Origin: an uncultured Oscillibacter sp.
Lineage (GTDB): Bacteria > Bacillota > Clostridia > Oscillospirales > Oscillospiraceae
NCBI GenBank assembly: GCA_902490355.1
Contig: CABUDN010000026.1
Coordinates: forward strand, 1-20,873
DNA length: 20,873 nucleotides
Direction: 5' to 3'
Shown here: positions 15,301 to 20,827 of the stretch, piece by piece
Numbering within the stretch: position 1 is the stretch's first letter
Layout of the letters: every line of letters starts with the position of its first letter
Translations under genes and position numbers: made by a program
Notes under the pieces: generated by a model
What the model was told of the DNA's origin: nothing
What the model saw: only the letters and a program-made list of their open reading frames with translations
Databases searched by the model: none

Positions 15301-16275
15301 GTGACCACGGACGACGGTATGCTGACCGTGGAGATCGAAGACAGCGATATTCTGAATCCCAAGGATGTGACGGGTACCCGCAGCTATACCCTGAAGGAGA
15401 CCGCACCTGCCGGTTACCTGGCGGAAGGCCCCTGGACGGTGACGCTGACCGGTACGGAACGGGAGTCTGACACGACTGCAAACAGCAAGTTCTATCACAT
15501 CTACACCTGGACCGTTGATTCTGTCACGGCTTCCGGTGAGCAGACGAATCTGTTGGATGGCGATGTGCTGTCTGTTCTGAACGAGCGTCAGACCGGCAGC
15601 CTGATGATCGAGAAAGTCATCAGCGGCAACCGCGGACATTATGCTGCCGACAAGACGTTCGAGTTCACTGTTACCGCGCCCGAGAATCTGGACGGAAAGA
15701 GCTTCGCAACGAACAAGGACGGCGTGACGGTTACCTTCCAGGGCAGCACCGCAACGGTCTCCCTGGTTGGAGAGGACAGCATCACGATCTACGGCCTGCC
15801 TACCGGCGTGTATGAGGTCGAAGAGGATGAGGAGTCTGCGGATCTGGGCAAGTACACCTTCTCGGTCAGCTACTCCGACTCCGATGCCGACAACAGCACG
15901 GATGGAAAGGTCACCGTGTTTGATCCCACCGGATTGGATGAGATCGCAACGATGACCGTCACCAACCGGTATCACTCCAGCAGCGGCGGCGGCGGTGGTG
16001 ATGGCGACGGCGGCGACGAGACGGATATTCCCGACGAGAATACCCCGACTACGGATCTGCCGGACGAAGGCACCGACATTCCCGATGAGGAGACTCCCAC
16101 CACGGATCTGCCGGATGAAGGCGCTGAGATTCCCGATGAGGAGACCCCGCTTGCAGACGTTCCCGCTACCGGTGATAACCTGATCGCCTGGATTCTGGCG
16201 GCTGGCGTTTCCGGACTGGGCCTGGTCTGGCTGGCGATTTCCGGCAAGAAGCGTAAGAACGAAGAGCAGGAATAA
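6319..16275 (+). CDS. Giant LPXTG-type cell-wall-anchored adhesin-like protein with InlB-type repeats
   Basis: This 3318-residue surface protein starts at ATG 6319 after AAAGGAG. A signal peptide ends at VFA (27-29). Domains follow in order: a Big_2-like Ig domain (about 32-93), 13 VDPE[TA]P repeats (123-200), seven 12-residue Ser/Asp repeats (215-298), a unique region (about 390-535), a long array of InlB B-type repeats mixed with MucBP-like segments (about 537-1830; motifs GWY and LYAKW), a VCBS-like domain (about 1834-1937), six 148-152-residue repeats (1938-2837), a pilin-type beta domain, a SpaA/CnaB-like domain (about 2955-3080), a second pilin-type domain (about 3090-3217), and a Gly- then Asp/Pro-rich stalk. 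It ends with sorting signal VPATG (3281-3285), a hydrophobic segment and a basic tail. Such architectures are typical of host- or matrix-binding adhesins; the ligand is unknown. Translation is probably switched by c-di-GMP, and the next gene supplies a sortase. Confidence 0.92.
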   Translation: MKAHTRKRVTALLMAIVMCLSLLPTSVFAGSNSTVELCVGESKRLPNIQDSDNGEHEWSVEDETVVSVDEDGVVTGLAVGKTVVTHTYYEKVETPVEPEAPEVPEEPATPVDPEGPIDPGFSVDPETPVDPETPVDPETPVDPEAPVDPETPVDPETPVDPETPVDPETPVDPETPVDPETPVDPETPVDPETPVDPETPEEPEAPAEPETPTESEDSSDSSTSTGSEDSSDSSTSAGSEDSSDSSTSTGSEDSSDSSTSTGSEGSSDSSTSTGSESSSDSSTSTESDSSSDSSTSSDSESTGDSGAVATVTMSLTHNDALTEDSAEADAEPDVVVEYVAHEESWTVQVREKDTITGHETSNGVTVNVSAPVDAFPEGTELTITPVEDEMSFTEWVESFISKLLGNAWEAAESEDDVRPLEAVRNVLRATFGDMEEDSALAAFDITFTDPATGEEVDPQDGNVVDVTFSVKSSSDLLDGQAATLQVYHIDDSDGEAVAEPVGEAVTVEAGESGEISVEAKEFSIYVVDSETAPATATYTYYVDENQYDQQIVKVGDTLLQPAVPTAPEGQAFAGWYTADGKKFEDFGEVQAVSGDVNLYARFETAYYVFYLDREGKIIATQEYVDGESVRTDEVLLSVGVDEALVGWSVEDDGTADEDLRINGANMTLYPVVKDAHWITFHSNGGSVVESMYVVTGGVTVEPEEPERTGYWFDGWYQNEELTEAFTFGSQLTENIDLYAKWTASQAQYKVVYWQENADDDGYTYTEMQVKTGTVGEEATYDRKNYTGFTLNTAKTEEAATTIAGDGTTVRNVYYERQRYTLTFQVYKSNVWYGGSWKTVYSQEGIKYGAKTNTWWQEASNQNPDYLWYTSKNGSTFYTAEPTMPNNNLTVYGKEGRGSSVIYYYEKGTNNQIHEPFYVNTSGWSFTEEDYIQIPGFTHDSQSKKNNTYYIYYTRNSYDIDFNTNGGPSVSSVTNIPYEADISNRAPSSYQVGQTTKNVNGQTWYFAGWYDNEALAGDPYSFSGKTMPAHDLILYASWTTKTYTVTFDYNDGTGYKTQIDNVPYGSTVAEPEEPTREGYLFAGWTKDGAPFHFTTPISGNTTLVANWISSEGYTVRYDSNGGSAVSDPLVYAAGAKAEVQAQPATGPVNKLFLGWKSSADGKIYYPGDSITVPEGGVTLTAQWGDPESTTKVIYDANGGTIMGEETRTVEGIVINGVYTVIADKPIRTNYTFLGWLLADGKTLVQPGAKIQVDADGDDAANTLTAQWKRSAYNVTYKLDGQIYDVDDAFDGSKNAGSTVTVAPKAEKPGYTVTDWTSENVTISGGSFTMPDHDVILTATSKINTHDIIYKVDGVEVKTFEDVPYGTELTEKYDYTYATPEGYTFNGWDSDLPASMPDHDVIIKGTTTINKHTITYQIVGEYFTNSKYKEFEVEYGTKLSLIPDDMTKTGYSFHGWSGLPETMPDDNVVVTGYYTIDQYTITYWVGEDPVKRYTEVNYGTDLTSGYGYTPTEDDIPDGKVFVDWDKTLPDTMPATNLDLRAQLRDLDEESLTIQYVLKETGEPIHPAKTVTLTENAAAVNVKDRIYQTLSKDDVEGYYVYDSDTADGNYSYQYGDSRGRVLTVYYTEQTYTVEASIVAENVDNEPGGTIKPTSETVKKGGDQTVTWTTAEGYEIVKVEVDGKENNDLLDKNSYTFTNISANHTVKVTTHPIEYSVVFQRGESGKLEGESDYANSDWFWRLVDTVKSWILGKDQVASMNQYTYKFTIEDLNDGAALPAETVEAKITVDDYATLLGFYRDGDYSSAAKYVDLQTAYETMRDEGETTITYVALYNKTPWVGSFRHDVMEDGNPDTAEGNALKNSVKGDGTHTFAWGNETAQYGTMTKNANGTYTYVLDNTKEAVRELNAGDTLTETFTFSYTDKDGDKATGRVIITIYGVDDYTVIYAPGAHGTWDAEDYTTPRLFKGDPTPAAPDADAANMHEPGYTFAGWNPTRTDTVTGNVTYTAQWTANSDTKYMVEYYYQQMDGSYSKADEDEREGTTGSTANLNAADQKPDEGLGVTDKDYALDHTEDGKVIAGDGSTVLKVYFKLQFTVTYKPGDHGTFSPDTHSGLDLGETTPGFAGSTNQHNPGYSFDSWSPAVAETVTDDVTYVAQWTANSDTAYTVEYYYQQMDGKYPTDADATDDRTGTTDTTASLTVEDQQPKAGYGETGKSYALAEDRVVDNQNIKGDGSTVLKVYFKLQFTVTYQPGTKGTFDEESTKNLAYGAATPAAPDAENDHAPGYSFDGWSPERTNTVTDDVTYVAQWKANTDTKYTVKYYYQQMDGNYPTDADATADRAGTTDTTAKLTDADKAPGSDGVEGKSYALAEDRVVDNEIIKGDGSTVLKVYFKLQFTVTYQPGTKGTFDEESTKNLAYGAATPEAPDAENDHAPGYSFDGWSPDWTNTVTDDVTYVAQWTANSNTAYTVEYYYQQMNGSYSKAGQDERKGTTDTTASLTDADKVPGSDGVEGKSYALAEDRVVDNEIIKGDGSTVLKVYFKLQFTVTYQPGIKGTFAEQSTGSLAYGAATPEAPDAAKNHAPGYTFAGWSPDWTNTVTNDVTYVAQWTADTDTKYTVEYYYQQMNGSYSKAGQDERKGTTDTTASLTDADKVPGSDGVEGKSYALAENLVVDNQNIAGDGSTVLKVYFKLQFTVKYQPGIKGTFAEQSTGSLAYGAETPAAPDAANNHADGYTFAGWSPAVAETVTDDVTYVAQWTPNTDTGYTVRHFLQNADGTYPATTAYTNQYSATTDTNVSILGVLRDFEGYTFDASATKYSSSAVTEPGSLVLPITGDGSLVIDLYYKVNFHSIQVTKSFSGRAALPETFTITNDYTSDVFTIANKTSGSGTAADPYTWTLSDVPYGVTISFEENGADDESTSGYQLSSSVTVNGVSGSSITVPDDDASVVAFTNTYHKVFEEDEDQINGDSFQIYKTGSITGNSFLAGAKFELLDSEDHVVWTGVTTDDGMLTVEIEDSDILNPKDVTGTRSYTLKETAPAGYLAEGPWTVTLTGTERESDTTANSKFYHIYTWTVDSVTASGEQTNLLDGDVLSVLNERQTGSLMIEKVISGNRGHYAADKTFEFTVTAPENLDGKSFATNKDGVTVTFQGSTATVSLVGEDSITIYGLPTGVYEVEEDEESADLGKYTFSVSYSDSDADNSTDGKVTVFDPTGLDEIATMTVTNRYHSSSGGGGGDGDGGDETDIPDENTPTTDLPDEGTDIPDEETPTTDLPDEGAEIPDEETPLADVPATGDNLIAWILAAGVSGLGLVWLAISGKKRKNEEQE
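6685..6918 (+). repeat. 18-bp tandem repeat, 13 units, encoding VDPE[TA]P
   Basis: Thirteen in-frame 18-bp units of the form GTCGATCCCGAGACTCCG are seen. A minority use GTAGAC for Val-Asp, and one unit encodes Ala instead of Thr. The Pro/Asp/Glu-rich product would be an extended wall-spanning stalk. Near-identical units invite slippage, and copy number changes by whole hexapeptides would keep the frame. Confidence 0.95.
6961..7212 (+). repeat. 36-bp tandem repeat, 7 units, encoding a Ser/Asp-rich stalk
   Basis: Seven 36-bp units encode variants of SEDSSDSSTSTG; the last two are the most diverged (Glu and Ser changes). The composition resembles the Ser-Asp stalk of staphylococcal Sdr/Clf adhesins, a common target for glycosylation in that family. 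Glycosylation here is inference only. Confidence 0.93.
12130..14829 (+). repeat. Six tandem units of about 450 bp within the adhesin gene
   Basis: Units begin at 12130, 12583, 13036, 13486, 13930 and 14374, with spacings of 453, 453, 450, 444 and 444 bp. Each encodes an InlB B-like half (FTVTYQPG ... GYSFDGWSP ... VTYVAQW) and a MucBP-like half (YTVEYYYQQM ... GDGSTVLKVYFK). The outer units are diverged and the inner four very similar. A stretch of 159 bases is identical between 13699-13857 and 14143-14301. The similarity implies recent duplication or gene conversion, and copy number could be misassembled from short reads. Confidence 0.95.
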
Positions 16276-16312
16276 CACGCTGCATTTCCCTGTGAAATTC
16301 CTGTACGGTTGA

Positions 16313-16345
16313 GAGAAGGCCCGGACTTGTGGTCCGGGCCTTCTC
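16313..16345 (+). terminator. Hairpin between adhesin and sortase genes, without a T tract
   Basis: GAGAAGGCCCGGAC (16313-16326) pairs perfectly with GTCCGGGCCTTCTC (16332-16345) around TTGTG. The following bases (CACTCCCAATGG) lack a T run. It may be a partial terminator or an mRNA-stabilising 3' end that lets less sortase than adhesin be made. No clear promoter was seen between it and the sortase gene. Confidence 0.55.
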
Positions 16346-16392
16346 CACTCCCAATGGCGTAACCCGTTCCAAGAACAAAAGGAGGACATGTT

Positions 16393-17502
16393 GTGAAAAA
16401 GAAGCTCCGGATTTTGGGAATGCTGGTGTTGGCAGCAGTGTTTATAGGCAGTCTCACCATGGTGATTCTCCGCAGTCTGGATTACCGCCGGGGTGAGGAA
16501 GCCTATGCAGAGGCGGAATCTCTGGTTCAGCTGCCGGATCTGAGCGGTTTGGAAATTCCGGAGCCGGCGGAACCGGGCGATGAACCGGAACAGGAGGTTT
16601 ATATCGACCCCTATGCCGATGCCCTGCGCAATATGGACTTCACGGCCCTGCGGGAGGTCAACGATGATGTGCTGGGCTGGATTCTGATTCCCAACACGGT
16701 CATTTCCTATCCGCTGCTGCAGGGGGAGGATAATCAGTATTATCTGAACCATACCTGGAAAAAGTGGACCAGTGCTGTGGGCGCCATTTTCATGGACAGC
16801 CAGAACAATCCGAATTTGACGGATTTTAATACCATTGTCTATGGGCATCGGATGAATAACGGCTCCATGTTTGCGTCCTTAAAAAACTACAAGAAGCAAA
16901 GTTACTGGCAGGCTCATCCCTGCGTGTATATCACCGGGGATCATGGCAGCTACAAATATGATATTTTTGCTGCTTATGAGGTTTCTACCCAGGGTATCAC
17001 CTATCAGCTGGGCTTTTCCGGAGAGGCAGACAAGCAGGAGTTCCTGGATGGGTGTATGGCACAGTCTGTGATTGACACTGGAATCGTTCCGACCGTACAT
17101 GACCGGATTTTGACCTTGTCCACCTGCACGGGCAACGGGCACGCTACCCGCTGGGTTGTGCAGGCAGTGCTGCGCTGTGAAGCTCCTGCAGAGTCTCAGG
17201 CTGAGGAAACGGTCCCGGCGGATTCTCAGAGTGCGCAAACGGCACCGGCGGAGACTGTGCCGGAAGAAACGATCCCGGAAGGAAACTCGGAGAGCACGAC
17301 AGCGGCAGATTCTGCGCCGCAGGAAGCGGATGAACAGCAGGTCCCCGAATCTGCGGCCCCGGAAGAAGCGGAGCCGCAGACTGCAGAGGAGCCTGCAGAT
17401 CCGGAAACACAGCCCCAGGAAGATTTACAGGAAGAACCGGTGACTTCCTCCCAGGAGGCTTCAGAACCAGAAATTCCGCAGGAGGAAACGGAGACCCCCT
17501 GA
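16393..17502 (+). CDS. srtB: Class B sortase with a long acidic C-terminal tail
   Basis: The start is GTG 16393, seven bases after AGGAGG (16380-16385). The 369-residue product has an N-terminal membrane anchor (about residues 5-27) and a class B sortase domain (about 75-265). The active-site residues are H152 in YGHRM, C245 in LSTCT and R253 in TRWVV. Family hallmarks include LGWILIPNTVISYPLLQG and AVGAIFMDSQNNP. Sortases cleave a sorting signal on secreted proteins and join them to peptidoglycan or to each other. The adjacent adhesin's VPATG motif is the obvious substrate, though staphylococcal class B enzymes prefer NPQTN; clostridial SrtB enzymes are known to accept PxTG-type motifs. Unusual is a tail of about 104 residues after the catalytic domain, rich in Glu, Pro, Ala and Gln and probably disordered. 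Confidence 0.9.
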   Translation: MKKKLRILGMLVLAAVFIGSLTMVILRSLDYRRGEEAYAEAESLVQLPDLSGLEIPEPAEPGDEPEQEVYIDPYADALRNMDFTALREVNDDVLGWILIPNTVISYPLLQGEDNQYYLNHTWKKWTSAVGAIFMDSQNNPNLTDFNTIVYGHRMNNGSMFASLKNYKKQSYWQAHPCVYITGDHGSYKYDIFAAYEVSTQGITYQLGFSGEADKQEFLDGCMAQSVIDTGIVPTVHDRILTLSTCTGNGHATRWVVQAVLRCEAPAESQAEETVPADSQSAQTAPAETVPEETIPEGNSESTTAADSAPQEADEQQVPESAAPEEAEPQTAEEPADPETQPQEDLQEEPVTSSQEASEPEIPQEETETP

Positions 17503-17510
17503 GTTCCATC

Positions 17511-17552
17511 ACAAGACGGCCGCGGCGCAACTGTGCGCCGCGGCCGTCTTGT
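17511..17552 (+). terminator. Strong hairpin after the sortase gene
   Basis: A 19-bp perfect stem (17511-17529 with 17534-17552) encloses the four-base loop ACTG. The core is GC-only (GGCCGCGGCGC). The trailing sequence GTTCACG has almost no T run, so termination would rest on stem strength. It lies eight bases after the sortase stop. Confidence 0.65.
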
Positions 17553-17573
17553 TCACGAATCCCGCAGGAACGG

Positions 17574-17602
17574 TTTACAGAAGCGGGAAAAAGGAGTACA
17601 CT
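17574..17602 (+). promoter_or_regulatory. Promoter of the birA-chromate transporter operon
   Basis: TTTACA (17574-17579), a 17-base spacer and TACACT (17597-17602) form a good sigma-A promoter. Transcription would start near 17609, about 22 nt before ATG 17631. No biotin operator of the usual long inverted-repeat type was found. Confidence 0.6.
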
Positions 17603-17630
17603 CGAACATATCTGTAAAAGGAGGGATGAC

Positions 17631-18632
17631 ATGAGCCGACAGACCGTTTTACAGGCTCTGCGCAGCCGGGAAGGGGGATATCTCTCGGGAGAGGAACTCA
17701 GCCGGCAGCTGGGTCTCAGCCGCACGGCGATCTGGAAGGCGGTGGATGCCCTGCGCAAGGACGGGTATCAGATTGAGGCCCGCACTGGTTTGGGGTACCG
17801 GCTGAGCGCCGTTCCGGATGCTTTGACGGTGGAAGAGATTCGCAATGCCCTTGCGCCCACCAAGACGGTGGGGCGGGAGCTGTACTGTTTTGATGAGGTG
17901 GATTCCACCAACACACGGGCCAAACAACTGGCCATGGAAGGAGCGGAAGACGGCACGGTTGTGGTAGCCAATTGCCAGACGGCCGGCCGTGGGCGGATGA
18001 ATCGCTCCTTTCAGTCCCCGCGGGATAAGGGAATCTATCTGACGGCTTTGCTGCGTCCGGATCTGCCCACAGAGCGGTTGCTGCCGGTAACAGCCATGAC
18101 GGGCGTGGCGGTGTGTGCTGCAGTGGAGCGGGTGTGCGGAGTCCGTCCGGGACTCAAATGGCCCAATGACCCGGTACTGGGCGGCCGGAAGCTGTGCGGC
18201 ATCCTGACGGAGCTGTCGCTGGAGGCGGAAACCGGGCGCCTGCAATATTTGGTAGTCGGTGTGGGCGTGAACGTGCTCCATAGCCGGGAGGACTTTGCGC
18301 CGGAGCTGACGGAGGTGGCGACCTCCCTGGCGCAGGAGTTGGGACATCCGGTGTCGCGTCCGGCGCTGGCGGCAGCGCTGATTGAGGAGTTGGATCGGCT
18401 GTATCAGGCGCTGGAGGACGATGATCTGGAGCCATATCGGAATGCCTACCGGGCAGCCTGCGTGAATTTGGGGAAAACGGTGCAGCTGCTGGAGCACGGG
18501 CAGAGGGAAACGGCCCGGGCCGTGGGGATTGATGATGCCTTCGGTTTGATTGTCCGGGATGCAGACGGACGGGAACGGAGTGTTCGCTCCGGGGAAGTGT
18601 CGGTAAGGGGGCTTTATGGCTATGTGGACTAA
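17631..18632 (+). CDS. birA: Bifunctional biotin-protein ligase / biotin operon repressor BirA
   Basis: ATG 17631 follows AAAAGGAGG. The 333-residue protein has the two-function layout. An N-terminal winged helix-turn-helix (about 1-60, LSGEELSRQLGLSRTAIWKAVDALRKDG) is followed by the ligase domain with the biotinyl-AMP loop GRGR (119-122) and KWPND (176-180). The biotin-contacting lysine is in GGRKLCGI (K187), and the C-terminal SH3-like part runs from about residue 285. It activates biotin with ATP and transfers it to carboxylase subunits in the cytosol. The helix-turn-helix implies repression of biotin synthesis or uptake genes when biotin is plentiful. It overlaps the first chromate-transporter gene by 17 bases, so the three genes are probably cotranscribed; a functional link is not evident. 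Confidence 0.95.
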   Translation: MSRQTVLQALRSREGGYLSGEELSRQLGLSRTAIWKAVDALRKDGYQIEARTGLGYRLSAVPDALTVEEIRNALAPTKTVGRELYCFDEVDSTNTRAKQLAMEGAEDGTVVVANCQTAGRGRMNRSFQSPRDKGIYLTALLRPDLPTERLLPVTAMTGVAVCAAVERVCGVRPGLKWPNDPVLGGRKLCGILTELSLEAETGRLQYLVVGVGVNVLHSREDFAPELTEVATSLAQELGHPVSRPALAAALIEELDRLYQALEDDDLEPYRNAYRAACVNLGKTVQLLEHGQRETARAVGIDDAFGLIVRDADGRERSVRSGEVSVRGLYGYVD

Positions 18633-19188
18633 AGCGCAGTGCAAGGTCCAGTGGGAGCTGTTTTGCCTGTTCATTCGGATTGGCCTGATGACCTTCGGAG
18701 GAGGAACCTCCATGCTGCCTATTTTGCAGAGAGAGCTGGCAGATCAGAGAGGCTGGCTGACGGAGGAAGAACTGATGGATTACTACGCCATCGGCCAGTG
18801 TACACCGGGGATCATCGCACTGAATGTAGCGACCTTCACCGGACGCAAGCGCGGCGGGGACTTAGGCGGCGTGGTGGCCACGGCAGGCTTTATTCTGCCG
18901 TCTTTGTGTATCATCATCGCCTTGGCCGGCGTGATTACCAGCGTGGAGCATCTCAAGTGGGTGCAGAATGCGTTTGCGGGAATCCGGGCCTGTATTTGCG
19001 TGCAGATCCTTAACGCGGTGATCCGGCTGGCGAAAAAGGCCCTGGTGGATATCTGGACTGTGGGAATCTTTGTTCTGGTGTTTGTGCTGGGAGTCTTCGC
19101 GGATGTTTCCCCGGTGTGGTTCGTGCTGGCTTCCGCGGCGGCGGGACTGGTGATCCGGGAACTGGAAATGAGGACGGGTGCGAAATGA
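18616..19188 (+). CDS. Chromate transporter family protein, short form, first subunit
   Basis: ATG 18616 lies within the end of birA after AAGGGGG; a second in-frame ATG at 18622 is also possible. The 190-residue product is a single CHR domain with the signature FGGGTSMLPILQRELADQRG, YYAIGQCTPGIIALNVATF, then GGVVATAGFILPS and several membrane segments. Long ChrA proteins carry two such domains; short ones are encoded as adjacent pairs that function together in Bacillus subtilis, where they lower chromate sensitivity. The true substrate in gut Clostridia is unknown. The stop overlaps the second subunit start as ATGA, supporting a heteromeric pair. A phenotype other than chromate export cannot be excluded. 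Confidence 0.9.
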   Translation: MAMWTKAQCKVQWELFCLFIRIGLMTFGGGTSMLPILQRELADQRGWLTEEELMDYYAIGQCTPGIIALNVATFTGRKRGGDLGGVVATAGFILPSLCIIIALAGVITSVEHLKWVQNAFAGIRACICVQILNAVIRLAKKALVDIWTVGIFVLVFVLGVFADVSPVWFVLASAAAGLVIRELEMRTGAK

Positions 19189-19769
19189 TTTATCTGCAGC
19201 TTTTCTGGGCCTACTTCAAGGTAGGGCTCTTTGCCATCGGCGGCGGAATGGCGACCATTCCCTTCCTCTATGATCTGTCGGATAAGACGGGGTGGTTTAC
19301 CCATGCCCAGTTGGCGGATATGCTGGCGGTGTCGGAGTCCACGCCCGGCGCCATCGGTGTGAATATGGCGACCTTTGTGGGATATGTGACCGCCGGAATT
19401 CCCGGGGCAGTGGTGGCCACGGTAGCGTTGGCCCTGCCGTCTATCATCGTGATCTTGCTCATTGCCCGGTTTTTAAGCCAGTTCCGTCACAGCCGCCGGG
19501 TGGAAGCGGCGTTTTACGGTTTGCGGCCTGCTTCGGCGGCTCTGGTGGCAGCTGCCGGGATGTCGGCGGTCATGCTGGCGCTGTTTGATCTGGATACCTT
19601 TCATGTGACTGGTGCGATCCATGATCTGCTGCGCTGGAAGGCGTGGATTCTGGCAATTGTGATACTGGTGCTGACCAACTGGGTCAAGCCCACCCGTTCC
19701 TGGCATCCGATTGTATTCATTGCGCTGTCTGCTGCGGCAGGCATGGTGTTCGGATTTGCAGGGGCATGA
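19185..19769 (+). CDS. Chromate transporter family protein, short form, second subunit
   Basis: The chosen start is ATG 19185, overlapping the previous stop; the longer frame from 19116 would add an implausible Gly-rich leader lying within the first subunit. The 194-residue product opens with MIYLQLFWAYFKVGLFAIGGG, then MATIPFLYDLSDKTGW, LAVSESTPGAIGVNMATFVGY and ATVALALPSIIVILL, all hallmarks of the CHR domain. About five to six hydrophobic segments follow. It differs clearly from its neighbour, as expected for the opposite-topology half of a two-gene chromate transporter. The operon ends at the terminator immediately downstream. Confidence 0.9.
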   Translation: MIYLQLFWAYFKVGLFAIGGGMATIPFLYDLSDKTGWFTHAQLADMLAVSESTPGAIGVNMATFVGYVTAGIPGAVVATVALALPSIIVILLIARFLSQFRHSRRVEAAFYGLRPASAALVAAAGMSAVMLALFDLDTFHVTGAIHDLLRWKAWILAIVILVLTNWVKPTRSWHPIVFIALSAAAGMVFGFAGA

Positions 19770-19802
19770 AAACCGCGGGACCACCTGGTCCCGCGGTTTT
19801 TT
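19769..19802 (+). terminator. Terminator of the birA-chromate transporter operon
   Basis: AAAACCGCGGGACC (19769-19782) pairs with GGTCCCGCGGTTTT (19787-19800) around ACCT, and the T run covers 19797-19802. The stem begins at the stop codon of the second transporter gene. A weaker inverted repeat, AAAACGG (19837-19843) with CCGTTTT (19858-19864), lies further downstream. Confidence 0.88.
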
Positions 19803-19948
19803 GCACTTTCCCAAAGGGACAACTTATCGTGCACAAAAAACGGAGATTTCGTTGAACCCGTTTTCCATCAGATTGCCCTTTGTGCCGGGAAAATCGACTG
19901 GAAGAGGCAGGGAACGTGTGAATTTCCTGAAAATTCGACACAGCAGAC

Positions 19949-19977
19949 TTGACGGCGATGGGAAAAATCGATATTAT
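19949..19977 (+). promoter_or_regulatory. Promoter of the zinc-ribbon membrane protein gene
   Basis: TTGACG (19949-19954), a 17-base spacer and TATTAT (19972-19977) form a near-consensus sigma-A promoter. Transcription would begin near 19984, about 28 nt before ATG 20012. Confidence 0.75.
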
Positions 19978-20011
19978 GTAAATTATAGCATTTGAGTACA
20001 GGAGGATTGCC

Positions 20012-20827
20012 ATGGCTATGAAACGCTGCCCCGTTTGCGGGGAGAAATACTCCGATACCTACGCCGAATGTCCCTTCTGTGAAGAGGAAAAGGCTTTTCA
20101 GGATGGAGAACAGATCCGCAGAGGCGGAGGGCATGGCGGACGCCGGGCGGCGGGCCGTCAGCAGATGAATCTGATTACGCCGACTTTGATCGTGTTGATT
20201 TTGATCATGGCCGGTTTGCTGGTATATTTGCTCTGGGGCGACAAGATTGCCGACTCGTTTCAATCCAAGGAGGAGACACAGACACCGCCCGTGGAGGAAC
20301 TGCAGCCTGAGGAAGAGCAGCCCGCTGCGGATGGTGACGGCGAAGAAGACGGCGAGAGCGAACCGGGCGTGATGCCGGGCGGCACGGAAGAGCCTGATGA
20401 AACGCAGACGGAGGAGACGCCGGAGACGGATGGTGAGCTGACGTATGAAACAGCTTCCGCACTGCCGGACGGCCTGACCCTGAGCACCACGGACTTTACG
20501 CTTCGCTCTGTGGGCGAGAGCCATACCATTACCGCTTCCGGCGGCAGCAGCACCTATACCTGGATCAGTGAGGATGAGGGCATTGCATCTGTGGACAGCA
20601 ACGGCAAGGTGACCGCCATCTCCCAGGGAACGGTCAATGTGCTGGTGACGGATGGAACCAAGAAAGGCGTGTGCATTGTCCGGTGCAATGTGGGAACGCA
20701 GAGCAGTTCCTCCACATCTTCTGCATCCTCTTCGTCCGGCAGCGGAACCACTTCCTCCTCCGGGCTGAAGACGGGAAATGCCGTGGTGGTCAACGGCGGA
20801 AACGGCGTGTTTGTGCGTTCCGGTCCC
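20012..20827 (+). CDS. Zinc-ribbon, single-pass membrane protein with Ig-like (Big_2) domain, C-terminally truncated
   Basis: ATG 20012 follows AGGAGG (20000-20005). The frame is open for 272 genuine codons and then runs into adapter at 20828, so the end is missing. An N-terminal zinc ribbon has two cysteine pairs, CPVC (C6, C9) and CPFC (C20, C23). One membrane segment lies at about residues 53-75, followed by an acidic Pro/Glu-rich stretch. Next comes a Big_2-like Ig domain (about 150-225; SVGESHTITASGG ... WISEDEGIASVDSNGKVTAI), a Ser-rich linker and the start of a likely SH3-like domain (NGGNGVFVRSGP). The topology implied is cytosolic ribbon and outside Ig/SH3 region, which suggests contact with the cell wall. 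Function is not known. The Big_2 region resembles the first domain of the giant adhesin only at family level. Confidence 0.8.

Noticed and set aside
16388..16396. Mini-frame ATG TTG TGA overlapping the sortase start
   Set aside because: The ATG is only two bases from the AGGAGG site, too close for efficient initiation; GTG 16393 has normal spacing.
10417..16848. A 2143-codon open frame antisense to the adhesin and sortase genes
   Set aside because: It arises from biased codon use and repeats in the sense gene. No ribosome site or promoter supports it, the product is a His/Arg/Gly-rich composition shadow, and the sense strand has a signal peptide, domains and a sorting signal.
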